64,000 nucleotides of DNA from NCBI RefSeq assembly GCF_945859685.1, contig NC_079147.1, forward strand, positions 14,673,289-14,737,288. Reading direction: 5' to 3'. Under the pieces are notes generated by a model that had not been told where the DNA came from, ran no database searches, and was given only the letters and a program-made list of their open reading frames with translations. The DNA comes from Eupeodes corollae (taxonomy: Eukaryota > Arthropoda > Insecta > Diptera > Syrphidae). Positions within the stretch are counted from its first letter, which is position 1. Every line of letters begins with the position of its first letter. Below, piece by piece: positions 20,330-31,789 of the stretch. A program made the translations under genes and the position numbers.

Positions 20330-22998
20330 TTCTTAAATAAATCCTAAGCAAAAAGTCAAAAATATTATTTGCTTTTGACATACGATAAAGGAGTATTTTT
20401 TTATTTTTGCATTTAAAAAACCTAAAAATTTAAATTTTCCTATTCCAGGGGAATTTTTAAAACTTAAAACTGCTCTCCTGAAAAGTTAAAAAAATCGACT
20501 TAAACAGTTATGGCTTGTGGCCACTGATATAATAAACAAAAAATCTGTACATAAACCTAAAAAGAACACTGGAGCATTAATGCTAAAAAGGCTCTTAACA
20601 CAAAATCTCAAAATGATAGAAAAGCAATGTTTGTTCCTTTACAACGAAATTACTGAAACACAAAACATGTGTTCATCTGGCAAAACGTATGCAGTTGCGT
20701 TAGACAGATTCTATGTTTTTCTTGTGGAAAAGAGTCCTGGGATGCGTATTCCCGATGGGTGTGGTCCAAAGTGTTTTTATAGAGCGTGAATAACATGTTT
20801 CTAGATAGGAACTCTTAGAATTCTACAAGTGTGTTTGGCAATCAATTGAACTACCCAGTAATCAAACTGACTACAGCAGTTGTGGTATTGACTACCACAT
20901 TACTCAATAAGACAATGCAAAGATATTTTAACTCAAATAATATAAATTTTCACGTTTAAAGAATGTTATAGCAGTTTTTATTACCAATTCTTAGAATAAA
21001 GACCTTAACATCAATTTTTTGGAATAAAGTCAGCAAATAATAAGAGAGTTATTGAAAGGGGTATATCAGAGTTTTAAAGCAGAGTTCGGATTCGGAATCA
21101 GAACTCTAACTTTGAATCTCCGAAAACGTTTCATACAAAGTCATTAAGGTCTATCTGATTTCCTTCCAAATTAAATGGTTCTTGTGTTTGCGGAGGTTCA
21201 AAAATGTTTAGACTTAAACTTCTTCAAATTTCAGTAATTTTAATAAACCCGTCAATTATTACTTATCGCTTATGATTACAAAATTTAAAATTATATTCTT
21301 GATCGAGTTTCCAAGAACAAAGATATTGGAATTTTTTAAATTTCGTAATGGGTATATTATTTTGATAATATTAAAATTGGTCGCACTGTGTTCAAATGAC
21401 GTCGGCCACACATATAAAACCATAAAATTTTTGAAAGAAAACAAAGTTTCTATATTACAACAAGGCTTTTTTTTAATATTTCCGGGTAACTATTTGTGAA
21501 AAAATTATTTGAAATTGAGACTTTTCAATTTGACTTATAATAATTATATTATATAATAATGAATTTGAATATACTGAAAACTGTGTCGTTTACACTTTTA
21601 GACCACTAAACATTTCGAAAACTTTCACTTTTAAAATTCCACCTCAGGTCATAGATTACTTCCTTTTAAGGAATTATAATAATTTTTAAATATTTCAATA
21701 TTTTTAGTACCTGATTTTGAAGACATAAATATTCTATGTGTTCAATTTACATCATTCTTTTCCATCTTAAAAGTTTCAAGCATTTTAAATGAGCTATAAT
21801 TAATATTTAATAAATCATTAACTCAGCATGAACAACATATTAAAAATTCTATATTACAATAAAATTATTCATAAATTGCACAGCAGTTCATCTCGCAAAA
21901 ATGTCGTCTCATTTCGAAACCTTATCGTCGCCCGTTTGTCGCAGTCTATCCTTAAAAACGTAGTTAAGAAATTGTTATTTTAATGTGAAAAGCTAACAAA
22001 ATATATAAATTAAAAAATAAATCTCCGACTGATGTTAAGCAATAAAGTAATAATAAAAAATATAAGTGTATATAACAACTTGGGCAAAACATCCACATTC
22101 CAGACCTCTAATACCTTTTCAGACTTCTTCTTCTTGAGTGTTTTATTTTTTGTTTTGTTGTTGATGCGAGGCTTGCGCCAAGCTCGTTTATCAAAATTAA
22201 TTGAAATTACGTCAAGACCTCATCCCTTAATGCAACATCATAAAAAAGAAAGTAATAAACAAAAATTATTGTGACTGAAAAATTGTATTTTTCTCCGCTG
22301 GCGCTGTTTTGAGCCATCTCCTTAACACCCTCTTTCACCCCCTACCGACCCTTCCATTTAAGCCAACTCATTTTTTTATTGGCTTCTTTCATTGTTATTG
22401 CAATAAAAAGTGAGAAAAGAAAAATGAAAGAAAAAAGGAGAAGAAAATATCGTAACTAGGTAAATGCAAGGACAATGATGATGATGGTGGATTTGTTGGG
22501 GAGAAAATAAATAAAACGTTTCGTGTTCTTGGGGGCGATTTACATTAATTTGCAATTATTCATGCTGGGTGCTTTATTTTGTTTTTTTTAAGAATGTATA
22601 TTTTTTTTGTAATTTCCTTTTTTATGAAAGACCATTTTTACATAACTTGAAATTGTTAGAAAGTATGAAAAGAAAAAGGACAACAAAAATAAGTGGGGCA
22701 TTGAAATAAAAATTGAGTTAAAATAAAAATATTTTACTATGGAGTTTGGTAACAAGATAATACTTCTAAAAAATACAAGCAATAAATGTGTTACCCTGGT
22801 GACCCTAAATTGTTTGAACTAAATAAAAAAATGAATGTATGTATATCACAATTCTTAAATAGATTTTGAAAAGTTTTGCAAAAGGATTTGTATGCGTTCT
22901 TATGAATGGCTGCTTATCCAGCTCTCATCTTTTGACATATGACACACAAGAAATACGCCATCACGAAAAATAGAATGAAAATCTCTTCATCAACGCAA
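20330..22998. other. Non-coding
   Basis: AT-rich sequence. A 90-codon frame at 20517-20789 does not begin with ATG and matches no family I know. TTC-rich and GAA/GAAAGG-rich simple sequence occurs near 22120-22150 and 22400-22450, with a GATGATGATGG tract near 22480. One short satellite relic at about 20.86 kb is listed separately. No gene recognised. Confidence 0.5.
20858..20912 (+). repeat. Isolated relic of the 21-bp satellite unit
   Basis: AACTGACTACAGCAGTTGTG followed by GTATTGACTACCACATTACT matches one to two units of the satellite that fills the element at 40.5-41.5 kb (unit GTTGTCATATTGACTACCGCA), including the GTTGT...TTGACTACC spacing. No terminal repeats are recognisable around it. 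It may be the remains of another element of that family. Confidence 0.45.
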
Positions 22999-23896
22999 TG
23001 GCTGCGTTCAATTTCAGACAGATAGGGTATCCGGATACAGCTGAGATGTTAAAAAAGGAATCCATAGGTATCCAAGAATTTCTGGGGAATATATATAGGT
23101 ATCTGTGAAAACTGCTAGTTCAAAACATGGTTGAATTTCAAGAAACTTCATAAGAAACTTTCTTGCTTACTCAAGACCCGCACAAAAAACCACAGTTTTT
23201 CTACAAGTTAAAAGTTCTTTTATTTTGCTGTACTTCGTGCAAGAGCCAAGAGATCCTAATAATTTCAAATCGTTAATAAGCGATTCATTATAGATATCAA
23301 GACTAATTTGTTCACATTTTATTGGCTATTCTAGTTGATGGTGTCCCTTGAATGGTTTTTAAAGAAGCGTTGGATAATCAAACGGATATATCATGCAACA
23401 AAAGTTCTTGCGTTGGTCCCACCATTAAGCTAAAATTTTGTCTACTGTGAACAAACCAACTCAAAATCTTACCGCAAAGCAACTTCTGCTCATTTGAAAA
23501 TGAGATCGAAATTCTTCCAAACTATATCTAGATATTGTCACTTCATAATAGTCCTCGTTTCGCAAGTAAATTATTAATCGTATAGAATTCCCATTGATCT
23601 GAGAGGAAATTTAACAAACATAGATTACAGGTTAAGGTTATCTCTTATTTCTTAAATAGTTACGCACCTGTCAATTCATCATTGTCCGACGAATCAGTTA
23701 AATTATCCATTAAATGTTTTATCTTACAACAATTTTGACTTCGAAACTTAAATGTTTCTCTGCTTTTTGTTAAAAGCTGAAAGTTGTTTTTATTTTTTGA
23801 CAGCTTTCTCAATACAGCTATCCAACTCGTTCAACAAGGTATCTAAAAATCCACATATCCAAGACACACTATCCAACACGAGAATGAACGCAGCCA
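22999..23896. mobile_element. Possible non-autonomous TIR element (898 bp)
   Basis: TGGCTGCGTTCA at 22999-23010 has a perfect inverted partner TGAACGCAGCCA at 23885-23896. Weaker similarity continues inward, with GGATA-containing words in both arms. No open frame is present inside. I could not find a target-site duplication, and a 12-base inverted match over 900 bases needs support from other copies, so this is tentative. Confidence 0.35.
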
Positions 23897-23980
23897 ATAA
23901 AACTGTTACACAAAATTAAAACTGTTTGATACAATTACGTTTTGTTCTTATAGTGGTTAATGTGAAGTCTTAAACACATA

Positions 23981-24180
23981 CAATTATTGTAATCGGTCTA
24001 ATTTGTCGAATCAAAGGATGTCAATATTTCTCGACGTTTCAAGATCCCTATAGAATCTAAATCAAAGATTCGGAATATCATTTTCCGTCGTAAATATGTC
24101 AAGAACCAAATGAGATATCGACTTCAATTCAGTTTTGTGTTACAGTAACTAACATCAAAAGATGCATAAAGTATTTTCGA
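23981..24180 (+). repeat. Repeat family A, copy 2 (diverged head part)
   Basis: ATTATTGTAATCGGTCTAAT, ATATTTCTCGACGTTTCAAG, AAGAACCAAATGAGATATCG and AACATCAAAAGATGCATAAA follow the block order of copies 1 and 4, with several small losses, including the GTGCGTGTGTACG tract. The similarity fades after about 24180. Confidence 0.6.
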
Positions 24181-24441
24181 AACAATCGTTTTTAAGAAAA
24201 ACGAATTAACGTTTTTCTATTAGATTCTATGCAAAGTTTTGATGCTTACTTTAAGGAATGTTCTTTCTAAAATCCATTCCTTATTTTGTTAAATGAATTA
24301 AAGACTTTCAAAACATACTGCTAAAATCAATTCAAAATGTCAAAAACAAAAACAAATACCGAAATAAGATAATAGTTCATCTTGATCCGCAGTGTTGACT
24401 TTGCAAATAAATAAATACAAATCCAAAATTAAAAATGAGAC

Positions 24442-24668
24442 TGGGATGCGACCCACACTGATAACTTCCCATCCCGTTTGTCGATTTTTCTTGCTTAAAA
24501 GCTTTGTTGGTTTTCGTTTTTTGTTAAAATAGGTGTGAGTTGAATTGTTTAAAAAAAAATTTAATTACCAACAATATTTTGCATTTGATGAAATAGTTTT
24601 CTTTTCAATGTTTTCAATTTTTGAAACGATATTTGAGTCAAAAATCAATTTTTACCAACTTTGAGTAT
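24442..24668 (-). repeat. Repeat family A, copy 3 (tail end, inverted)
   Basis: CTGGGATGCGACCCACACTG and ATAACTTCCCATCCCG, then TGTCGATTTTTC and GCTTAAAAG, are the reverse complement of the tail of copy 4 at about 25660-25722, with only about three differences in the first 60 bases. The fragment runs up to the head of copy 4, so the two tails form an inverted pair enclosing about 1.2 kb. Confidence 0.75.
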
Positions 24669-25722
24669 TTTTTTTAACTTCCCATAGGAAGTTATTGTAA
24701 TCGGTCCGATTTGTCGAATTGAAAATTTTTTTTAAGGTCCCTACAGTCGAAATAAAAGATTTTTAGAAAGATGTCTGTGCGTGCGTGTGTACGTAAGTTC
24801 GCGAAGTTTTTTTCATCGTCCATAGCTCAAGAACCAGAAGAGATATCGATTTCAAATAAATTTTGTTATACAGATAATAAGGCAGAAAGATGCAGAAAGG
24901 GCTCTCAAGAAAATTGCGTGGGTGGTTTTCTTATCATAGCAGTTTGAAAAAAAGGTGAACGTTTTGGTTAACTCTAACTATCTTACGAACAAAAAACGCT
25001 AGAGACTTGAATTAAATTTCATATAATATATTGTAACGCGATATCAAGGAAATATATTTTTTGAAAAAAAAAAATTAATTTAACGGTTTTTTTTGTATAC
25101 TTAAAAAAAACTGAACAAACAAATTGTCACCTCCAAAATTTAACGACTAAAATATGATTTCATCTCCAAAACAATTTTGTGCAAAGGAGAATAATGTTTT
25201 TGACATCTGATAAAATTTTGAGAAAAATCGAATTGAAATTGAATTCTTATAAAAAATAAAAATTTAAAAAAACATTACTCAAAGTTCGTAAAAATTGAAT
25301 ATCGATTCAAATATCTTTTTAAAAACTTGAAATTTAGGCTTCGAACTTATTTTATCTTATAAGAAATATTGTTTTCAACATTCTGCAAAATGTTGAGAAA
25401 AATCGAATTAACAGTTGTTTTACAAATAATAAAAACCTAAAAAAAAATTAATAGAAGTTGGTAAAAATTTTATTTTCAATTTAAATATCTTTTTAAGACT
25501 TGGCTTCAAACTTATTTTTTTTTCACAGAAAATATTGTTTTCGACATTCAGTAATTTGTATATTAAACTCCAACAGTCCGTTTTTTCATAAAAAATAAAA
25601 TCTATAAAAAATAGTACCCAAATTTGGTAAAAATTGATACGAGTACATATAGACAAACTTTTAAGCAGGAAAAATCGACAGGCGGGATGGGAAGTTATCA
25701 GTGTGGGTCGCATCCCAGCTTC
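24669..25722 (+). repeat. Repeat family A, copy 4 (longest copy)
   Basis: Begins with the small palindrome AACTTCCCATAGGAAGTT and ends with GGGATGGGAAGTTATCAGTG, GGTCGCATCCCAG. The head and tail therefore share AACTTCCCAT as a 10-base inverted repeat. The interior holds about four diverged units of about 150 bases, each with AAAGTTGGTAAAAATT, TTTTAAAAACTTGAAATTTA and TATTGTTTTC(A/G)ACATTC. There is no long reading frame. It could be a non-autonomous DNA transposon or Helitron-like element; the class is unresolved. Confidence 0.75.
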
Positions 25723-25989
25723 TTTTTTTGTTTTCCTATACAAAGCTGATAGTCTAACTGTTGGTTTGGTGAAAAGAGGTTTGTGAATTCTTTGTCGTTC
25801 TTTGGAATTTCTCATGTCACGCTGCTATTTAAGCCAGCTGACTATTCACAACTTCGTAAATATGCACGTTCAATGTGTGCTTGAACAACAAGCGGTGAAC
25901 CCGATTCTTCAGACTAAATTTTAATTTTAATGGATTAAAAAAGGTGTCTGTGCAGATAAACCTTGAATTCTTGAACACTTAAAAACCAA

Positions 25990-26700
25990 CATTCTTCAAG
26001 TTATGGATACCGACTAATATGTATCAAGAAATGGTCAAAAATTACCTGGATAACAGATTTACCTTGTCCTCCAATAAAAGTTTATTGTCTCTTCATGTCT
26101 CCAGGAGTGCATCCATGTAAAATGATACTATCATACATTTGCAACATTTCTAAAAAATCCAATCCAATTTGGTTCCAGATATCAGATATCTTTAGACAGT
26201 CAATTTGTTGTTGAGATTAGGGCATTAAATTCCCCGATTAAAGTCACACTTTAACGAGCCATATGACTCATAATGTTATCTCCTTGTAAGAGTTTTACTT
26301 ACAGGAGTACCATCCTAGCTCCTCAAAATCGTAAGCATTTAGAAATGTCGTTTTGTTTCAAGTAATGTTTCCACATCCTTTATTTGATGTTTTAACTGCT
26401 GCACTAAAGAAAAATTTTAATCCATTGAAGATATTTTTAAATTTAATAGAATTTTCATAAATGACATGGGTTTCGGATAGAAAAAATGCATCCAATGTTT
26501 TTTATATAATTGAAAAAATCAGAAAAAAGGATTTTGTTATTGCGACCGGATATTAAAGTACCATAAAATACTAGAACTAATACTAGTTGAGCTGACCGCT
26601 GACGGCTTCTTAATCTAAATTTCATACTCGTGGCACAGAGTTAGTGGATCTATTACACTAGTTTTAAGGTCTAGAATTTGATGTTGGCCGCATAGCTTAA
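25990..26700 (-). pseudogene. LINE endonuclease relic
   Basis: No open frame survives, but three-frame reading of the minus strand gives, in order, FFNYIKN and CIFxSETH-like sequence (N-terminal part of an APE-type endonuclease), AVKTSNKGCG, then G(D/E)FNALIS, FLEMLQMYDSIILHGCTPGD and TFIGGQGKSVI. This order and the GDFN and TPGD words match the endonuclease of insect LINEs. RT sequence is not visible downstream. Heavily decayed. Confidence 0.5.
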
Positions 26701-26769
26701 GTTTATTTTATGTGCGCTGCAGTTCTTCTACTTCATCGTTTTGATTTATTTGAAGTATGTTAAAATAAT

Positions 26770-27096
26770 TTAAATACAATGCTTTGTTTGTATCTTACGA
26801 CAAAGTTGTCTTTGACTGATCAGCGCTAACTTAGTAAAATTCGGCAATTTATTTGCATCTGTTTTTTCAGATCTCGCTGCACGTAAGCATAAGCACCTGT
26901 GCTTTTCAGTTCTGAAAAATCTCTTAGTATTTTGTTTTGCAATTAAATTTGAACCTGTATTCTTTTTGGGTTTGTTGTTATTTTGACATAATTTAATGGA
27001 TTCCGGTATATCATGAATACCCAAACCGCCTAGAAGAAGATGTCTTACACTCCATTCTATCGTGTTTTTCCATTGTTTTTTTTTTAAATAAAACAA
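26770..27096 (-). other. Unidentified 108-codon frame
   Basis: The frame reads through WSVRHLLLGGLGIHDIPESI and TKRFFRTEKHRCLCLRAARS, then ends near LCRKIQTKHCI. It contains a few cysteines and many basic residues but no domain I recognise. It follows the mariner relic C in the same orientation after a short AT-rich gap and may be part of another decayed element. I assign no function. Confidence 0.25.
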
Positions 27097-27120
27097 AAAC
27101 GGTTTTAGATATCAATGAAA

Positions 27121-28136
27121 TTATTTTATGGATGGAACTCGATTTTTTTTGCATGGCCACCACTGCCACTCTTGCTGAAGTCCAGCCGCTGAATTTTCGT
27201 CTAAATCGGCCAATACTACTGCAATTTCACGTTCGAAATTCGTACGAAGTTTATCCATTGTCGCTGGCTTGTTGGCATAGACTTGACTTAGCCCCACAGA
27301 AAATAGTCTAACGATTGGACCATTTCGTGAGATAAAACGTTCTCCACGATTGATTTCTAATAAATTGATTGTGATATTCGATGTGTGGCATGTGGTACTC
27401 CGTCCTGTTCGAACCAAGTCTATTTCACCCTATTGGGTCCAAAAATATTCTGTTATCATTGAACTGTAGCGATCCATATTCACAGTAACGTGATCATCAT
27501 GCAAAAAGTACGCCCAATGACGACGCCGGACCATAAACCACACTAAACCATAGTTTTTTTGGGATGCAATAATGACGCATGGAGTATTTGTGGATTGCTG
27601 CCTGACCAATACCGCATATTTTGTTTCTTGACGAAGCCATTCAGCTAGAAATGAGCATTATCACTTAATATAATTTGTAGATAAAAATCCGAACCATTTT
27701 TAATTTGTTGCTCAGCCCAATTCACGAACATACGACTTTTTGATGGCCAAGCGGTTTCAGTTACTGCGTCAATTTAATATTGTCAGAATCTTTTTCGCAA
27801 AATTCACCACAATGACGCAACAAAGATGCTCAACGCTTGAAAACGACGTGTGAGAGACACATTTGGACTTTCTGCAACTGAAGCCTCAGCGACAGCAATA
27901 TCCTCGACGCTATGCGCATTTTTTTGTCTAACTGCCAAGGGAACATTTTGTACTTTGCCTGTTGATTCAAATTTTTCCTTGCTAGGACGATTATGATGAT
28001 CATATATTGGATGGAGCACTCTTAACTCCGAATTTCGGTAGTAAATTTTAATAATTTTGACTCGTTGTTGGCCCATACATCTTTTCCACATGAAATTGCA
28101 AACCTTACTGATGAGAAATTGCAAAAGAGGCGTCAT
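27121..28136 (-). pseudogene. Mariner-like transposase relic C
   Basis: The N-terminal helix-turn-helix part is visible (NVPLAVRQKNAHSVEDIAVA, SPNVSLTRRFQALSI, SLWRIL). Then, in broken frames, come AWPSKSRMFVNWAEQQIKNG, LSDNAHF (first catalytic D box), LVxCGLW-like sequence and WFEQDGVPHATH (second D box; compare WFQQDGATCHTA). After these come ERFISRNGPIVR, ATMDKLRTNFEREIAVVLAD and a final basic stretch. At least three frame changes and several stops are present, so it is inactive. It belongs to a different mariner subgroup from relics B1 and B2. Terminal repeats were not found. Confidence 0.85.
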
Positions 28137-28473
28137 TTGCTGTCCCAGTCCATCAACTTTTGTAGCATCCCTGTTGAAAACCCTTGTATTTCCTGCGGAT
28201 TAGTACCATAATTTATTATCAAAACTGTAAGATTTTTTCCTTTAATTACTCTACTCTGAAGCTCGAGTTCAGGCTCCACATAAGTGAAACGTTTTTCGTA
28301 CCGTTGGATATTCATCGAGAATTCGTGATAAAGTTTTCGTAAAAAAACTTATTTCGGCTTTTAACTTATTGAAGTCATTGTTTGGGGCTAAGTTAAGATC
28401 GCCTTAGAAAGTTAAGTGTTAAGTGAGTCGTCAATAGTTGCCTTATTTTTTTAAAAGTCAGAAGTTGACAACA

Positions 28474-28673
28474 NNNNNNNNNNNNNNNNNNNNNNNNNNN
28501 NNNNNNNNNNNNNNNNNNNNNNNNNNNNNNNNNNNNNNNNNNNNNNNNNNNNNNNNNNNNNNNNNNNNNNNNNNNNNNNNNNNNNNNNNNNNNNNNNNNN
28601 NNNNNNNNNNNNNNNNNNNNNNNNNNNNNNNNNNNNNNNNNNNNNNNNNNNNNNNNNNNNNNNNNNNNNNNNN
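28474..28673. other. Assembly gap (200 N)
   Basis: Exactly 200 undetermined bases, probably a placeholder of arbitrary length. The gap ends inside repeat family A, which suggests that the repeat prevented assembly. Open frames predicted across the gap are meaningless. Confidence 0.95.
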
Positions 28674-28726
28674 CAATTTGACAAATCGGACCCATTACAA
28701 TAACTTCCTATGGGAAGTTAAAAATG
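28674..28726 (-). repeat. Repeat family A, copy 5 (head, at gap edge)
   Basis: CAATTTGACAAATCGGACCC, ATTACAATAACTTCCTATGG, GAAGTTAAAA is the reverse complement of the head of copy 4, including its terminal palindrome. The rest of the copy probably lies in the gap. Confidence 0.8.
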
Positions 28727-29102
28727 GCAGAGGAATTTAAACGAATTTGGGTTGAATCTATTTTGCGGGATGAAAGATGCAAGGAGGCATCTATGATGCG
28801 CCTGAATTTATTTATCTTAATGGTTTCCGGCTGAGTTTTATTGAAATATAATGATCCACTTTAGGTGGAGGTATGTGTTTGAGGAGGGACGACAAGCATG
28901 ATTGTTTTATGGACGTGCAAAAATATATTCGAATCGAATTGAGTGAGAAAAAGATTGCATAATAATCATATCTAAATTAAGTTAAAAGAAGTTGTAATCA
29001 AAATGTGTTCAGGTTGCTTAAATACACGGGATCTAATAATTGAGGATAAACAATACGATGTTATTCTAAGAATTGTGTCATGAAAAATATCCTTAAATAA
29101 AA

Positions 29103-30715
29103 TTAAAAAACAAAATCTGTGATTTCAGGAAAACCCCACATGAATAAGTAAACTCTCATGAGAACGAAACGTATGAGCTGAGTGAATTCCTGAATAATAC
29201 AATGACTGGGAAAGACAGAGTGTAGTAGGGAATTCCAGATTCGCGAAGTATGGCTAAAGAACGAATCTCTGTACTTTACAGTACGACTGAAGTTATGCTC
29301 TGGGATATAATGATGAGCATTCCTAGAAGCGTGTTTCGGAAGAGGAATGAAGTTGGACATTTCTTAAGAGCGTAATTTATTGGTATAATTGTTAACAAGG
29401 GTGAGACAACAAACTTTACGACGTTGTTTTAAGCGACTTAAATAAAATGAAAGAATGATGATATTATAACCAATCGTTTTAATTGATTTTACGTTCAACC
29501 TTGTTTTGAGATGCGTAATAAGTTGCAGGAACACAAGTTGTGGACCCCAAGCTGTGGGCGTAAGTCTTGTAGTTAACAGCCAGATTAGAGGGGAAGAAAA
29601 AACGTCTTGCATCGCTTTTAAAATACCAAACATCTAGCGGAATTATGGGCGACATTCCGTATGTAGTCGTGTCACAAGAATTAGTTATTAATTCCCATAT
29701 CGGAAGTACTGAGATGTTTCACTATAATTGATAAAAAATGAATTGGGTAGCGCAACAGTCCGTTGAGAACTAGGGACCTAGTGACTTACAACTCTCAACC
29801 ATTCCTGTGTGCGAGTACTGTTGTCAGGAATGGAGGGGACCTACAGTTTTTAAGCCGATTTCGAACGGCTAATTTGAAAAAGCTTTTTTTCATGACAAGA
29901 TTTACTAATGGAGAATTTGTCAATTCCTTGCAAGAGGCAATACCCGTGAAAAAAACTTTAGGTGGCATAGGCGGGGATAGAACCCAAGACCTCTGGCATG
30001 GACAGTCCAACGCACTAACCATGTTTGCAAACGGGTGCTACTAGTATAATTGATACAAGTGCCCCAAATTGATAATGGCAATAGGGTATATCCTCTTTAA
30101 CGATACAACACAGCATTGGGTTTTTGAAACATCAAATTCCACGCGGTTTTTTCTCAAATTGTAAAAAAGCTGTTTAGGGCTCAAAGTAATGAGCTTTTTC
30201 ATACTTTTGTCTTTGCAGTTCCAAATCCGTAGCGAAACAATTATTTGGATTAGAATTTTTCAGACAGGAGATCAGTAATAAAAATAAGAAAGAGTCTTGG
30301 AGATAAAAATGGAGCCCTGGGGAACACCAGCATTTATTTTTTAGATTATAGACTTAAAACCATCAAAATTCTACTTGTATTGAAATGTCAGAAAGGGTTT
30401 TATTTTAAGCTGAAGGCATGCATTTTCAATAAAAAAAACTGATGTGAAACCCTATCAAGCGCAATAATTTTACTTTCTCCAAAACGATGTAAATATTTGA
30501 TCCACCGCTGCGCCGCCGTATTGCTGATCATTTAGAAGCTTTCGAATATCGAAATATTTCTTGAGCTGTTAATAAAACAGAGTTTAAATGGCTTTGAAAA
30601 AAAAGACGTGAGAATGATTCGCCTTTTTGGGGATGGGATCGACAAATGCTATTTTTTATCTACTCGCAACAAGGCCCGAAGACTAGGAAAATGAAGAACA
30701 ACTCTTCAAAATAAT
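29103..30715 (-). mobile_element. LINE-A copy, decayed and split by a SINE
   Basis: From high to low coordinates on the minus strand, recognisable blocks are GVPQGSIFISKTLSYF-like RT sequence, VEFDVSKTQCCVVSLKR-like sequence ending at TCI, then (after the SINE) a continuation aligned with ETEHLDIFGMCI. Next come LKAMQDVFSSPLIWL, LKQRRKVCCLTLV, KHASRNAHHYIPEHNFSRTV and KYRDSFFSHTSRIWNSLLHS. The order matches the longer copy at 35.3-37.3 kb. The catalytic FADD region is missing or corrupted, and many stops are present. The inserted SINE (29734-30044) is flanked by an 11-bp duplication, so the SINE arrived after this LINE. Confidence 0.8.
29734..30044 (-). repeat. tRNA-derived SINE, copy 2 (full length, with target duplication)
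   Basis: The minus strand starts with a tRNA-like head: TTAGTGCGTTGGACT (A box) and GGTTCTATCCC (B box) 34 bases from A box start to B box start. A unique body follows, then the shared block ending GGACTGTTGCGC, and the tail CCAATTCATTTTTT. An identical 11-bp sequence TATAATTGATA flanks it at 29723-29733 and 30045-30055, showing that this is a complete insertion of about 311 bp. It interrupts the RT reading frame of LINE-A. Confidence 0.85.
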
Positions 30716-31785
30716 AGCTTGATATAAGTGATATTCCATAATAACCGTGGGTTGTTCTTAATTAACTAAGGAAGCTGAATTCCAAATCCGAAAATCCATA
30801 ACAAGTATAACATTTTTTGTAACAGTGGAACTTTTTGAAATATAATTGTTTTAAAATTCATCTACAAATGTTCTTCAGTGCTGAATATAATTCCTTAATT
30901 AAAATAAGAATCAATTTTCAGCTACTTTTTAATATTTGACAAGTTGTGGTCTAAGAAAGGCCGAGCTCTTGTAAGTCATTCAAAATCAACTGCATCAGAT
31001 TCCCCAACAAACTGCACAATTTATAAGCAAAGGCATAAGCAACAAATCCTGCTTTACCACATGTTTTAAATAATTCTTACGTTAGGAAGATGATGAAGTA
31101 AAGTTTAATATGTAAATAACATGAACTGTTTTTCCGACAGCACACTTTTGGTGTAATTTGGAAAACCATCCAATTGAAGGAATTCTGCTATCAACAATCC
31201 AAGTTTTAAATCCGAAATTTTTAGATTCCTTACTAACAAAAAAGATTTAAATTTCCAAAACTTTCAACTGTTAAAGTGAGTTATATTTGTTATAGGGTTT
31301 TCCTATTAGTAGTTTCAATTTGATATTAAGAAACAACAATTATTTTTTAAGAGAAATTAATTGATATTCCTTTTTTTATTATTACAAAATGTTTTATATA
31401 TGCATTAATAATGGAAAAAGGTATAAGCTTTATTTACGACATGGCTACCGATTTCTTGAAATGTTTTCTGACCATTTAAGACATTTACTGATGAATATCC
31501 AGGTTAACTTCACGAATTCTAGCTTCAAGGTATTGAATTTAATGGTAAGCAAGCATTGTCATAGACCTTGACCTTGACGTTTAGGGCAAACAAGAAATTT
31601 AAATGTTTAATACACAAGATCTTGGGTAAGAATTGTTAACACCGTTCTCGTAAAGAAACTTGTCTTATAAAATTTCTATTGTTTTGTTGCTTGGGGGGAA
31701 AGAACCGTATGTTCAACTCTATGCCATAAGAAATCATACCAATAAAGAAGCTATACTGTCAGTACTAATCCATAAAAGATTTTCG
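30716..31785. other. Non-coding
   Basis: AT-rich, with no open frame of note. A 60-codon frame at 31389-31571 matches nothing. The last 100 bases may already belong to the LINE that follows. Nothing else is visible. Confidence 0.5.
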
Positions 31786-31789
31786 CTTA

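Noticed and set aside
28393..28740. Open frames across the N gap
   Set aside because: They consist mostly of undetermined residues and have no meaning.
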